Notes under the pieces: model-generated
Seen by the model: the letters and a program-made list of their open reading frames with translations, nothing else
The model's database searches: none
Told to the model about the DNA's origin: nothing
DNA from: an uncultured Saprospiraceae bacterium
GTDB taxonomy: Bacteria; Bacteroidota; Bacteroidia; Chitinophagales; Saprospiraceae
Length of the DNA: 64,000 nucleotides
Assembly: GCA_937980645.1 (NCBI GenBank)
Contig: CALJPQ010000030.1
Location: 1 to 64,000 of the forward strand
Reading direction: 5' to 3'
Shown: positions 10,003 through 18,872 of the stretch, piece after piece
Position numbering within the stretch: the first letter of the stretch is position 1
How the letters are laid out: each line of letters opens with the position of its first letter
Made by a program: the position numbers and the translations under genes

Positions 10003-12420
10003 TCACGGGCGTAGCTGCACGCGCAACAGTTGTGCCAAGCGCTCAAAGGCGTTCTTCCAGTCGTCGTTGATAAACTCCCATTCGCCCTTTCGATAGCCTT
10101 TAACGACTAGGTAGAACAGGTTTTGGCTGCGCCAGATGTCGGGTTTGAGATTCATGTCCTGTAAGGCTTCCAGTACTTCGATGAGCCACATGACGCGCCC
10201 AAGGGGCGGGTGTTCGCGGTGGAGGCGTCGAATTTCGCGCTGGATGCGCAGGCTGGCGACGTGCGGGACACTTTCCTCGTCGGCCAATTTGACGTTCCAG
10301 TTGCGCAGATCCTGGGCCACGCGCCGTAGGATCTGGAGCGAGTTGGTGTGGTTGTTCTCGAAGAAGCGCATCAGGTCATTATTCAGCACATAGGCGGCAA
10401 TGTTTCGCCAGGTGTCGGGTATGGGCAGGCCGGCATCTTGCAGCCCCACAATGACCTGGTAGTTGTCGTTGAAGACGTTGCGCAGGTTCGCTTCAGCCAG
10501 TTGGAGGCTTTGTGCGGTAATAGCGCGCATGATGCGGATTTTCTCGTCGGCAAAGAGTGTGGTGATGGAAAAGCGCTGGCCGCCGATGCGTTCCTGCTGC
10601 AGCTGAATGACTGTGCCCAAATCGGCTTTCCGGAAGGTGGTGGTGATTTCGCGGCGCAGCTCTTCAAACTGCGAACGCGGGACGGCGTCGCTTACATAGC
10701 CGAGGACGTGCTGTTGTCCCAGATAGAGCGAAGAAAAGGCATAGGTCAGCTCGGCCTGGGTCAGTAAGGAACGGATACGCAGGCGTCCGATGGCTAAGCG
10801 CGGTGTGCCGGCCTCAATGCGCTCGAAGGCCTCCACATGTGCCGAGTAGTTGTGCAGGTTCATTTGTTCGGGAGCCTCCTCGAAGAGCGAGGCCACGGCA
10901 AAGTGGGCGGCCACGCGCTCCAGCGTAATGCGCGCCGGTACCACGTTTTGCCGGTAGCTGGCAGCACCGTCGGCGTAGCGATTGCTGGGAGCCAGGCGCA
11001 GGCGCCGTTCAAATTCCTCATGCAGGCTCAGGCCGGTGGTTTCCTGGGCGTAGTCCATTGCACGCAGGGCATATTGAAGGATTTGGTTGGTCTCGATGCC
11101 CGATATTTCATCAAAGAACCATCCGCAGCTGGTGTACATGAGTACGGCAAAGCGCTGCATTTCGAGCAGCCGCAGGGCTGTTACCTTTTCCAGGTCGCTC
11201 AAGGTTCGGCGGGCGTGCTGCTGGAAGAAGGCATTGCGCGTCTTGTCGGTGCGCTGGAGCACGACCGAGATATAATCGTTTCGGGCCTTCCACGGGTCTT
11301 TGAAAAAGCGCCCGGCCTCGCGTTCATAGGCAGGTGCCAGCTGGTCGCGCACGTAGTCGAGTGCTTCGCGCAAAGGCTTGCGCCAGCGCTGGTGCCATTC
11401 GGGATGGGCGCCGGTGTTACAGCCACAGTCGCTGCGCCAGCGCTCTACGCCGTGGGCGCAGCTCCAGGAGGTGTTTTCCTGTATCTGCACTTCCCATTCT
11501 GGCGGGAAGAGCTCTAAGTATTGGCCGTAATTGGTCAACGTTGCCTGGCCGCTGGCTTCTATGTCGTTGAGGGCGGAGGCTAAGGCCATCTCGCCGAAGC
11601 GGTGGTGGTGGCCGTAGGTTTCGCCGTCGGTAGCAATGTGGGCCAGTTGGGGCGCATCGGAGTCGTCCAGGAGGCTAAGCAGGCGTTCTGCGAAGGCCTG
11701 GCCGTTGTTGAGCAGATGCTCAAAGGCGACGGCTTGCGACGTTGGCCCGTGGTAAAAAAACAGTGCAATACGCCGGCCGCTGGGTAGTAGGCACCAATAC
11801 GGCCTTCGTGTGTCTAAAGTGCTGGCGTTTATGGGTTGCCAGGCCTCTTCGCCTGTGCGTCGTACCGCTGCTGCCTGATGTGGAGCCAGAATGGTAAATT
11901 GGATACCGTGAGCAGCCAGCACCTCCAGTGTTTCGATGTCAACTGCCGTTTCGGGCAGCCACATGCCTTCGGGGTGTCGCCCAAAGCGGTGCTCGAAGTC
12001 GCGAATACCCCAATAAACCTGCGTTACCTTGTCGCGATAGTTGGCTAAAGGTAGTATCAGGTGGCTGTATGCCTGCGCCAGGGCATTGCCGTGTCCCCTA
12101 TGACGTCGCTGGCTTATGCGGTCGGCCTGCAAGATGAGCGAATACGTCTCCGGGTCGTTGGTCTCCAGCCAGGTGAGTAGGGTAGGGCCGAAATTAAAAG
12201 AGATGCGGTTGTAGTTGTTGCGGATTTTGATAATCCATCCGTTCGCGTCTAGTATGCGCGCAGCTGCGTTAGGAGCGTAGCACTCGAAGTTGATGCGCTC
12301 GTTCCAATCGTGATAGGGGCGGGCACCCTCTTGCTGCTCCACCACTTCCAGCCAGGCATTTTCGCGCGGCGGCTGGTAAAAATGTCCGTGCACACAGACG
12401 TATTTCTTTCGCTTACTCAT
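10003..12420 (-). CDS. Glycoside hydrolase family 57 protein (DUF3536-type)
   Basis: The 805-aa protein begins with the GH57-like segment CVHGHFYQPPREN. Near residue 150 it has GMWLPETAVD, the block that carries the nucleophile Glu in this family, and near residue 270 ATDGETYGHHHRFGEMAL, which carries the acid/base Asp. The remainder (about 330-805) is the long helical C-terminal part typical of DUF3536 GH57 proteins. GH57 enzymes act on alpha-glucans (amylase, branching and glucanotransferase activities); the specific activity cannot be assigned from the sequence. No signal peptide is visible, so it should be cytosolic and could act on storage glucan. The start at 12420 (MSKRKKYVC) is preferred over a longer frame at 12441. 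The gene follows bshC by about 80 bp on the same strand. Confidence 0.9.
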   Translation of the reverse strand: MSKRKKYVCVHGHFYQPPRENAWLEVVEQQEGARPYHDWNERINFECYAPNAAARILDANGWIIKIRNNYNRISFNFGPTLLTWLETNDPETYSLILQADRISQRRHRGHGNALAQAYSHLILPLANYRDKVTQVYWGIRDFEHRFGRHPEGMWLPETAVDIETLEVLAAHGIQFTILAPHQAAAVRRTGEEAWQPINASTLDTRRPYWCLLPSGRRIALFFYHGPTSQAVAFEHLLNNGQAFAERLLSLLDDSDAPQLAHIATDGETYGHHHRFGEMALASALNDIEASGQATLTNYGQYLELFPPEWEVQIQENTSWSCAHGVERWRSDCGCNTGAHPEWHQRWRKPLREALDYVRDQLAPAYEREAGRFFKDPWKARNDYISVVLQRTDKTRNAFFQQHARRTLSDLEKVTALRLLEMQRFAVLMYTSCGWFFDEISGIETNQILQYALRAMDYAQETTGLSLHEEFERRLRLAPSNRYADGAASYRQNVVPARITLERVAAHFAVASLFEEAPEQMNLHNYSAHVEAFERIEAGTPRLAIGRLRIRSLLTQAELTYAFSSLYLGQQHVLGYVSDAVPRSQFEELRREITTTFRKADLGTVIQLQQERIGGQRFSITTLFADEKIRIMRAITAQSLQLAEANLRNVFNDNYQVIVGLQDAGLPIPDTWRNIAAYVLNNDLMRFFENNHTNSLQILRRVAQDLRNWNVKLADEESVPHVASLRIQREIRRLHREHPPLGRVMWLIEVLEALQDMNLKPDIWRSQNLFYLVVKGYRKGEWEFINDDWKNAFERLAQLLRVQLRP

Positions 12421-12500
12421 AACGCCAACTTGAGGAGGCAAACATCTGTAAAGTCAGGTAGAGCGACGCGGAAACCCTGCCTGATTTTTCTGCGAAAAAC

Positions 12501-14090
12501 TCAACAGTCCTCCAATAATACGAAACCTACCTCGAAGGGTGTCAGGTGCGCCATCAAGGCCTCCACAAATCGCTCGCCGTATTTGAGGTAAAAAGGAATG
12601 AAATTATCGGCTCGTTCCTGCAGTTGCCCGCCAGGGAAGAGCTTGTCGCGTAAAGCGCGCAACTGGCCGATAGCGACGTCGTGCTTTTGCTTTTCGGCTC
12701 TCAGCAGGCGGTTTTGCCAATGCTCGAGTTGGCCAACAGCCTTGACGGCATCGGCCCGCACGGCGTTTTCTAAAGTAGGGTCAATGGCTTTGGCGCGCCG
12801 GGCAATGCGCTCGTAAATGCTCTGGAGTTCGCCGATTTCAGCGCTCAGGTCCACGCCGGCATCGGCGCGGGTGGCCACGAAGTCGCGCACCAAGACGTCC
12901 GGCTCGTCAAAATAGCGCTGAGGCGGAAAGCCAAACTTGAGCGAGCGCTTGATGGCGTCTTTGTCGAACCACAGCACGGAGTGGCGGCGAACGAGCATAG
13001 GGTAGGGCACGCCGTAGTGCTCGAACAGGGAGCGCCGCTCCAGCCAATAGGCCAGCTCGCCTCCGCCGCCTACGTAGGCCAGGTTGGGCAAAACCATTTC
13101 CTGATAAAGCGGGCGCAGCACCACGTTGGGGCTGAAGCGCTCAGGATGTGCCTCCAGTTCGGCCAGTATTGCTTCGCGGCTGAACGAAAGGGGCGTATGG
13201 AGCACCCGATAAGTATCGCCTTCTTGCACGATGCGCTCACGGCTGCCGGGCTGAAGATAAAACAGGTTGATGGGCCGTGGTGGCGCCTGCTCCTTGTAGC
13301 CCAGCGCTCGAAGGCGCTCAAGGGTTTCGCTCACTAAGCGGTGGGCGGTTTGCTGAAACAGCTCATCGCGCATGACAGGGAGGAAATAACGCTTCAGGCG
13401 AGCGTCGCTCAGGTCTGCCACTATCAGCCCATAGTGGCCTAACAGGCTGTGCAACAGCGCTCGTGTGGCCTCCGCAAAAGTGGGCTGCTCCTCGTAGGCG
13501 GCGCGTATCTTCTCCCACAACGCCCGAGCCAAGTCGCCCTCGCCCAGGATGGGACGCAGCGCTTCCAGCACCGGTTGCAGCGTTTGGGTCGGCATGGGGC
13601 CAACAGCACCGCCCATGCCCGGCTCCCAGCGCAATTCACGGCCAAACAGCCGCACGTGGTTCAGCTCTTCTAAGTCGTGATCCTCACTGCCCAGCACAAA
13701 CACCGGCACAACGCAACTTCCTGTGCGACGCCCGGCCTCTTCCGCCAATCGGATGGTACTGATGGCTTTGTACAAAAAATAGAGCGGCCCCAGCAGCAGC
13801 GTCGGCTGGTGCGCAGTGGCCACGCAAAAAACGTCTTCGCTCCGAAGCGCCTCAATGTTGACCAATACTCGCTCGCTCGCCGGTAAGCGGGTGTATTGGC
13901 CGACCAGCACTTCGACCAATACTTCGCGCGGAACAGCCACACGCGAGCGTGCAGCCATGACCTCAGGCAACTGCTCTGGCGACGGTTCCCAGCGGTAAAA
14001 CGGCCTCAACTCCACCGCTCCCTCCGCATACGCGACATCGGTGCGCGACAGCTGCGAAACGGCGGAAAATGGTATCAACACTTTGTGCAT
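12501..14090 (-). CDS. bshC: Bacillithiol biosynthesis cysteine-adding enzyme
   Basis: BshC adds cysteine to GlcN-malate in the last step of bacillithiol synthesis, a low-molecular-weight thiol of Firmicutes and Bacteroidota. The 529-aa length is typical. Recognised blocks are FCVATAHQPTLLLGPLYFLYK, PVFVLGSEDHDLEE, the central LRPLYQEMVLPNLAYVGGG region, and a C-terminal coiled-coil-like helical stretch (residues about 410-490) before the final KYGERFVEALM. The bshA and bshB genes are not in the window, as is usual. The start at 14090 (MHKVLIPFS) fits the family. A GH57 gene follows on the same strand. Confidence 0.93.
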   Translation of the reverse strand: MHKVLIPFSAVSQLSRTDVAYAEGAVELRPFYRWEPSPEQLPEVMAARSRVAVPREVLVEVLVGQYTRLPASERVLVNIEALRSEDVFCVATAHQPTLLLGPLYFLYKAISTIRLAEEAGRRTGSCVVPVFVLGSEDHDLEELNHVRLFGRELRWEPGMGGAVGPMPTQTLQPVLEALRPILGEGDLARALWEKIRAAYEEQPTFAEATRALLHSLLGHYGLIVADLSDARLKRYFLPVMRDELFQQTAHRLVSETLERLRALGYKEQAPPRPINLFYLQPGSRERIVQEGDTYRVLHTPLSFSREAILAELEAHPERFSPNVVLRPLYQEMVLPNLAYVGGGGELAYWLERRSLFEHYGVPYPMLVRRHSVLWFDKDAIKRSLKFGFPPQRYFDEPDVLVRDFVATRADAGVDLSAEIGELQSIYERIARRAKAIDPTLENAVRADAVKAVGQLEHWQNRLLRAEKQKHDVAIGQLRALRDKLFPGGQLQERADNFIPFYLKYGERFVEALMAHLTPFEVGFVLLEDC

Positions 14091-14097
14091 ATGCTAA

Positions 14098-14488
14098 AAT
14101 CGGGTCTCAGGTCAGACAAATAGCTCAAAGCCTGTCAAAACAACCGCCTGTGGGCTTTGTTCGGCAAAAAAGCGGCGGTTGCTCGCGCAGCCAAGGGCAA
14201 ACGCAGCAAACCTAGCCTCGCGCCATCGTGTAGCGCACACGGCCGAGGTAAGTGGACAAGCCAGGAGTTTTTTGCTGTATGCGCTTCAAAAGAGAATGCT
14301 CAATACTACTCTCGGAGTCTCCGTGCCTGCTTTGGAAAAACACACGTAATGCTACTGAATAATAAAGCATACGGACAAAAAATCCGTTCTACTGATCAAA
14401 AGGTCGGCTCGTGGTTGCCCTGACCGAAGTTGGGTGTATTTGCGCTGAACTCTTTGGCGATGGCTGCGACGCATCGGCCCTGAATGCC
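14098..14488. other. Intergenic region between divergent bshC and CASDH genes
   Basis: About 390 bp lie between the bshC start and the CASDH promoter. A short A-rich-loop hairpin occurs near 14370-14390 (acggac / tccgt). No RNA gene or convincing protein could be recognised; an 88-codon plus-strand frame here has no family resemblance. It probably holds the bshC promoter, for which no clear TAnnTTTG match was found. Confidence 0.4.
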
Positions 14489-14496
14489 TACTTTTG
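14489..14496 (+). promoter_or_regulatory. CASDH gene promoter -7 element (TACTTTTG)
   Basis: Exact TAnnTTTG match 45 bp upstream of the ATG at 14541. A frame starting at 14484 would place this promoter inside the gene, so it supports the ATG at 14541. Confidence 0.65.
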
Positions 14497-14540
14497 CCGC
14501 GCTTCTCCTTTTCAACAAAAAAATCACCTATACACAGCCC

Positions 14541-15749
14541 ATGTCCAAAGTGCTCATCATTGGTGCCGGCGGCGTTGGTCGCGTAGTGGCTTATAAGTGC
14601 GCGCAACACCGCGATGTATTTGGCGATATTATGCTGGCCAGCCGCACTAAAAAGAAATGCGATGCTATTGCCGACGCTATTTATCGCAAGTACGGCGGTC
14701 GGAAAATTAAAACGGCTCGCTTAGACGCTGACTACCCGGAACAGACTATTGCGCTCATTCAAAAATTTAAGCCCGACCTGGTCATCAATGTGGCCCTACC
14801 ATATCAGGATTTGCCGATCATGGACGCCTGCCTAGAAACCGGCGTGCATTACCTGGATACGGCCAATTACGAGCCGAAGGACGTGGCCAAATTCGAGTAC
14901 TCCTGGCAATGGGCCTACCGCGAGCGTTACCAGCAAAAAGGCATCATGGCCTTGCTGGGCTGCGGCTTCGACCCCGGTGTTACGGGCATCTTTACGGCGT
15001 ATGCAGCAAAGCATTATTTTGATGAAATCCACTATTTAGACATCGTGGATGCCAACGCGGGCAGCCATGGCAAGGCGTTTGCTACCAATTTTAACCCTGA
15101 AATCAACATCCGCGAAGTAACGCAGCGCGGCAAGTACTGGGAGAACGGTCAGTGGGTGGAAACCGAGCCGCACGCCATCTGGAAGGACATCAATTACCCC
15201 GAAATCGGCCCGCGCCGCTCGTACCTCATTTACCACGAAGAGCTGGAAAGCTTGGTGAAAAACTTCCCAACACTCAAGCGCGCGCGGTTTTGGATGACCT
15301 TCAGCGAACAATACCTGACACACCTGCGCGTCATTCAGAACATAGGCATGGCCAGCATCGAACCCATCCGCTATAAAGGCGTGGATATTGTGCCCTTGCA
15401 GTTTCTGAAGGCCGTGCTGCCGCCGCCAGAGAGCCTGGGTGAAAATTACACGGGCTTCACCAGCATTGGTTGCCGTATTCGAGGCATCAAGGACGGGCGC
15501 GAGCGCACCTATTATGTATGGAACAATTGCTCGCACCAAGCTGCTTACGAAGAAACGGGCACGCAAGCTGTGAGCTACACCACGGGCGTACCAGCCATGA
15601 TCGGCGCGCGCCTCATGCTGCAAGGCATCTGGAGCGGCAAGGGCGTATTTAATGTGGAAGAGTTCGACCCCGATCCGTTTATGGAGCGCCTTAACTTAGA
15701 TGGTCTGCCCTGGCACGAGCAGTTTGATATTGACCTGGAAATGGACTGA
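14541..15749 (+). CDS. Carboxynorspermidine dehydrogenase (saccharopine dehydrogenase family)
   Basis: The enzyme condenses a diamine with aspartate semialdehyde, reducing the Schiff base with NADPH to give carboxyspermidine or carboxynorspermidine, a route to polyamines common in Bacteroidota. The 402-aa protein opens with a Rossmann nucleotide-binding motif (VLIIGAGGVGRVV) and shows the CASDH-type central block GCGFDPGVTGIF followed by DIVDANAGSHG, distinguishing it from lysine-forming saccharopine dehydrogenases. The decarboxylase partner (nspC) is not adjacent. The ATG at 14541 is supported by the promoter at 14489 and by homology starting at MSKVLIIGAG. Confidence is high for the family and good for the substrate class. 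Confidence 0.88.
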   Translation: MSKVLIIGAGGVGRVVAYKCAQHRDVFGDIMLASRTKKKCDAIADAIYRKYGGRKIKTARLDADYPEQTIALIQKFKPDLVINVALPYQDLPIMDACLETGVHYLDTANYEPKDVAKFEYSWQWAYRERYQQKGIMALLGCGFDPGVTGIFTAYAAKHYFDEIHYLDIVDANAGSHGKAFATNFNPEINIREVTQRGKYWENGQWVETEPHAIWKDINYPEIGPRRSYLIYHEELESLVKNFPTLKRARFWMTFSEQYLTHLRVIQNIGMASIEPIRYKGVDIVPLQFLKAVLPPPESLGENYTGFTSIGCRIRGIKDGRERTYYVWNNCSHQAAYEETGTQAVSYTTGVPAMIGARLMLQGIWSGKGVFNVEEFDPDPFMERLNLDGLPWHEQFDIDLEMD

Positions 15750-15760
15750 CCGCTTTTCTT

Positions 15761-16444
15761 ATGCGTATCTTGTTGGTCGAAGATGAGAAGTCGCTCCGCG
15801 AAGGGCTACAACTTAACTTAGAATTGGAAGGCTACGAAGTCGTCAGCACTGGCAACGGTCGTCAGGCGCTGGAGCTGTTTGCCAGTCAGCATTTCGATCT
15901 ACTGCTCTTAGACGTCATGCTGCCCGAAGTGGACGGCTTCAGCATCGCCGAACAGGTGCGCCTGACCAATACTGAAGTACCCATCCTGATGCTGACGGCC
16001 AAAGACCTGGCGCAAGACCGCATTATGGGCCTGAAACGCGGAGCTGACGATTACCTGACTAAGCCGTTTCATCTGGAAGAATTGCTGTTGCGCGTCAGTA
16101 AACTGCTTAAGCGCAGCCAGCGCGTCCAGGGCGAAATGCCCGATACCTATTCGTTTGGCGATAACGCCGTCAACTTCGCCACCTTCGAGGCTATCAACTG
16201 GCGCGGTGAGCGGCTGATACTCACCAAAATGGAAGCCCAGCTACTCAAACTCTTCGTCGAACGCAAAGGCGAGGTAGTCAGCCGCCAGCAAATCCTGCAG
16301 AGCGTGTGGGGCTACGACGTGTATCCTACTACGCGCACGGTGGATAATTTCATCCTGGCCTTTCGTAAGTATTTCGAGCGCGACCCCAAACATCCCCAGT
16401 TTTTTCACTCTGTACGTGGGGTAGGGTACCGGTTTACCGATTGA
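15761..16444 (+). CDS. OmpR/PhoB-family response regulator
   Basis: The 227-aa protein has an N-terminal receiver domain (acidic pocket Glu7/Asp8, phospho-acceptor Asp51 in LLLLDVMLP, Thr79, Lys101 in LTKPF) and a C-terminal winged-helix DNA-binding domain (residues about 130-227, ending HSVRGVGYRF). It would act as a phosphorylation-dependent transcription factor. No sensor kinase gene is adjacent, so it is an orphan here. It starts 12 bp after the CASDH stop codon, suggesting read-through from that promoter. Its 3' end overlaps the convergent xseB gene by 11 bp. Confidence 0.93.
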   Translation: MRILLVEDEKSLREGLQLNLELEGYEVVSTGNGRQALELFASQHFDLLLLDVMLPEVDGFSIAEQVRLTNTEVPILMLTAKDLAQDRIMGLKRGADDYLTKPFHLEELLLRVSKLLKRSQRVQGEMPDTYSFGDNAVNFATFEAINWRGERLILTKMEAQLLKLFVERKGEVVSRQQILQSVWGYDVYPTTRTVDNFILAFRKYFERDPKHPQFFHSVRGVGYRFTD

Positions 16445-16643
16445 GCCGGTCGCCGCTCTCCTGAAGGCGCTCCTCCACCTGACGCAAACGCTCGCGGCAC
16501 CACTGAATAAGCAGTTGCGCCCGTTCTATGTAGGCGGCCAAATCGTCTATGTGCACCGTTTCCTGCTGCAAGGCCGATACGATTTGCTGCAGCTCAGCAT
16601 AGGCCTCTTCGTAGGTGGTGGGCATTTCTTGAGCCTCTTTCAT
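16434..16643 (-). CDS. xseB: Exodeoxyribonuclease VII small subunit
   Basis: XseB binds XseA to form exonuclease VII, which degrades single-stranded DNA to oligonucleotides. The 69-aa product shows the family pattern TYEEAYAELQQIVSALQ, a short acidic/hydrophobic linker and a second helix ERAQLLIQWCRERL, i.e. two helices of a coiled-coil hairpin. The ATG at 16643 overlaps the stop codon of the upstream SET gene in an ATGA arrangement, implying translational coupling and supporting this start over the in-frame ATG at 16625. The large subunit xseA is not in the window. Confidence 0.9.
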   Translation of the reverse strand: MKEAQEMPTTYEEAYAELQQIVSALQQETVHIDDLAAYIERAQLLIQWCRERLRQVEERLQESGDRLNR

Positions 16644-17026
16644 TTTTCAAACCATACCGGCTCGCGGTTGTCGGGCGAGCCATTGTAGTTGATGAAAATT
16701 TCCTCGCCCGGCTCAATATCGCGCAGAGCGTAGATTTCAATAGTCTGATTTTCAAAGTCCATACCGTAGTCGGCATTGGGTTCATAGGAATGGTTGTACA
16801 GCGAACCATAGCCCAGCGCAAAGGCGTACCATTCACCGTCATCGCCCCAGTCGAAATAGTAGTCGTCCAGGGTCGTCTGGCGAACAGCGGCCAATTGGGC
16901 TTTCGGGAAAAGCAACACCGGGCATATCTCGATGAGCGACCCTTCGGCCAGAGGAGCGGCGGCAAATACGCCGGAGCCATGTACCGCCGACGGGGCAATG
17001 AAAATAGGTGCTTGCAATAACGACAT
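16640..17026 (-). CDS. SET-domain protein (putative protein lysine methyltransferase)
   Basis: The 128-aa protein consists of little more than a SET domain: the HGSGVFAAAPLAEG entry motif (residues about 16-29), the GYGSLYNHSYEPNADY block (about 72-87) with the Asn-His pair of the AdoMet site, and the EIFINYNG segment (about 108-115) containing the SET tyrosine. SET domains transfer methyl groups from AdoMet to lysines; bacterial targets are mostly unknown, and short stand-alone versions occur in Bacteroidota. No pre- or post-SET zinc motifs are present. It is translationally coupled to xseB through an ATGA overlap, an unexplained pairing. Confidence 0.85.
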   Translation of the reverse strand: MSLLQAPIFIAPSAVHGSGVFAAAPLAEGSLIEICPVLLFPKAQLAAVRQTTLDDYYFDWGDDGEWYAFALGYGSLYNHSYEPNADYGMDFENQTIEIYALRDIEPGEEIFINYNGSPDNREPVWFEK

Positions 17027-17055
17027 AGTGCCTGTAAGAGCGTCTTTAAACCGGG

Positions 17056-18102
17056 TCAGTTCGGCATATTGCGCAGCTTTTCAGGTTTGAGCACGACGAT
17101 AACGCCATCCCGGATGTCAATGTGGCCTTCGCTTTTGAAGTCGGTAAGTGTTCGGATGAGCGTCTCTTTCGCCGTGCCGGCCATGGCGGCCAAGTCTTCG
17201 CGCAGCATGTTGATTTCGCGGTAGCCCTGGTCAAAAAGGTGCACCACTGTAGTGGCCACGCGCTTGCGCACGGAATTGTAGGCCAGGTCAATGAGCTGTT
17301 GCTCCTGGTCGGTCAGGTGGCCGGCCAGCAGCTTGATAAATCGGGCGTTGACGTCGCGATGCCCATAGACCAGCGCAAAAAAGTCGTCTTTAGGGATCAT
17401 GCGCACGTTGGTGTCCTCCAGGGCTGCTGCTCCCTCCTGGTACTTGTCGTCGCGCAGCAGGGCCAGGTAACCCAGAAACTCGCCCGGGCCGGCAATGCGG
17501 AGGATAAATTCGCGGCCCTCGTCATTGGTTTTGAACAATTTAACGCTGCCTTTTTCGATGTAAAAAAGCCAGCGCGGAAACTCGCCTTCCTGAAACAGCA
17601 GGTCTTTTTTGCGATAATGGCGTACCTCGCGGTCTTCCGACAGGCGCTGAATGGCTTCCATGGCCCGCGCTTCGTTGATGAAATGCTCCAATCCGCCGCC
17701 GCTCTGGCGATTGGCGGCTTCGCGCAGGCGCTCGTGCTTTTTCAGACGCGCTTCGATAGTTTGCAGTAAAACTGTGTCGTCAAAAGGCTTCACAATGTAG
17801 TCGTCGGCACCCAACGACATGCCCTTGCGGAAATCGCTCTTCTCCGCCAGAGCTGTCAGAAAAATAAAAGGAATGTCAGCCGTGGCCACGTTGCGGCTCA
17901 AAATGTGCAGTACGCCAAAGCCGTCCAGCTCCGGCATCATAACATCGCACAGAATGAGGTCAGGGCGCTCTGCAATAGCCTTCTCCACGCCCTTCTTGCC
18001 GTCTTCGGCACTTAGCGTTTGATAGCCGCTCAACGACAGGATTTCGCACAAATTTTCACGGACGTCGGCGTGATCTTCAATGACAAGGATTTTCTTCTTC
18101 AT
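17056..18102 (-). CDS. Response regulator fused to a CRP/FNR-type regulator
   Basis: The 348-aa protein has a receiver domain (residues 1-120, phospho-acceptor Asp53 in LILCDVMMPELDG, Lys in DDYIVKPFDD), a linker helix, a cyclic-nucleotide-binding-like beta-roll (about 150-265, with the FQEGEFPRWLFYIEKGSVKLF and PGEFLGYLAL blocks) and a CRP-type winged helix (about 275-345, with the REDLAAMAGTAKETLIRTL recognition segment). It should act as a transcription factor that integrates phosphorelay input with an effector or redox cue. The effector is unclear: no FNR-type Cys cluster is seen. The start at 18102 (MKKKILVIEDH) is chosen over a longer frame at 18213; a near-consensus TACTTTTA box lies at 18124-18131. 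No kinase is adjacent. Confidence 0.9.
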   Translation of the reverse strand: MKKKILVIEDHADVRENLCEILSLSGYQTLSAEDGKKGVEKAIAERPDLILCDVMMPELDGFGVLHILSRNVATADIPFIFLTALAEKSDFRKGMSLGADDYIVKPFDDTVLLQTIEARLKKHERLREAANRQSGGGLEHFINEARAMEAIQRLSEDREVRHYRKKDLLFQEGEFPRWLFYIEKGSVKLFKTNDEGREFILRIAGPGEFLGYLALLRDDKYQEGAAALEDTNVRMIPKDDFFALVYGHRDVNARFIKLLAGHLTDQEQQLIDLAYNSVRKRVATTVVHLFDQGYREINMLREDLAAMAGTAKETLIRTLTDFKSEGHIDIRDGVIVVLKPEKLRNMPN

Positions 18103-18324
18103 GGCTGGTTTTGTTTTCAGCGATAAAAGTACAGCGACTGCCTGAATAGCATAACCTTTGCCGCATTCTGAAGCGATGGCGACACCCGCAGCAGATGCGT
18201 TGATGTAAATCACTACCTCATTTGTTTGTCATCATCCGGCGCCTGTGCCGTTCCAGAGCACCTTTGTGCACAAACAATACGCAAGGCCCTATCGTCCTTC
18301 TTTATCGAAAAAACGTCCACAGTC

Positions 18325-18765
18325 ATGAATGTTTTCGCTCCGGTTTCGACTATTATGGTTACCGATCTGGTTACCGTTAATCCTGAAGCAACACTGCGTG
18401 AAGTGAAAGAAATTTTTGATAACCACTCGTTTCACCACATCCCGGTAGTCAATTTCCGAAAAATCGTCGGGATCGTTTCTCGCACGGATTTCGACCGTTT
18501 TGTCGGGGGGCTGAAACGTAGTAATGAGTCCTTAGATGCTTTAGACGATACTCGCGTGGAAGAAATTATGACCAAAGGTTTGGGTAAATTGGAGCCAGAC
18601 GACCGCATCAACGTCGCATTGGAAATTTTCAGCAAGAACTGGTTCCATGCCTTGCCGGTAGTCCAGAACGACGAGCTGGTCGGTATCGTAACGACTCAGG
18701 ATATCATTCGCGCCTTGCTCAACGAGAAGCCCAAAGAGCCTCACATGGTCTATGAGGATCTGTAA
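18325..18765 (+). CDS. Tandem CBS-domain protein
   Basis: The 146-aa protein is a pair of CBS motifs (residues about 10-60 with HHIPVVNFRKIVGIVSRTD, and 82-135 with HALPVVQNDELVGIVTTQD). Tandem CBS pairs form a Bateman module that binds adenosyl nucleotides and regulates partner proteins; no effector domain is attached. The ATG at 18325 (MNVFAPVSTIM) was chosen because homology starts there. The next plus-strand gene encodes a UspA-type fusion, another nucleotide-binding stress family; functional linkage is only inferred. Confidence 0.9.
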   Translation: MNVFAPVSTIMVTDLVTVNPEATLREVKEIFDNHSFHHIPVVNFRKIVGIVSRTDFDRFVGGLKRSNESLDALDDTRVEEIMTKGLGKLEPDDRINVALEIFSKNWFHALPVVQNDELVGIVTTQDIIRALLNEKPKEPHMVYEDL

Positions 18766-18872
18766 AGTGGCGGTGCGTTTGACTGCATGTTTCAGCAAGT
18801 ATTCTTTTGATGTAAAGCAAAAATATGCACCCAAAACCTTCACCTGGCGGTGAGTATAAAATCAAAAGTACC

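Noticed and set aside
10837..11517. 226-codon plus-strand open frame inside the GH57 gene
   Set aside because: It lies fully antisense to a clear GH57 protein, has no family resemblance and follows the GC-rich codon shadow pattern.
14157..14423. 88-codon frame in the bshC-CASDH gap
   Set aside because: No recognisable family, no promoter, and composition unlike neighbouring proteins. Left as intergenic.
17122..17769. 215-codon plus-strand open frame inside the receiver-CRP gene
   Set aside because: Antisense shadow of a well-supported two-domain regulator.
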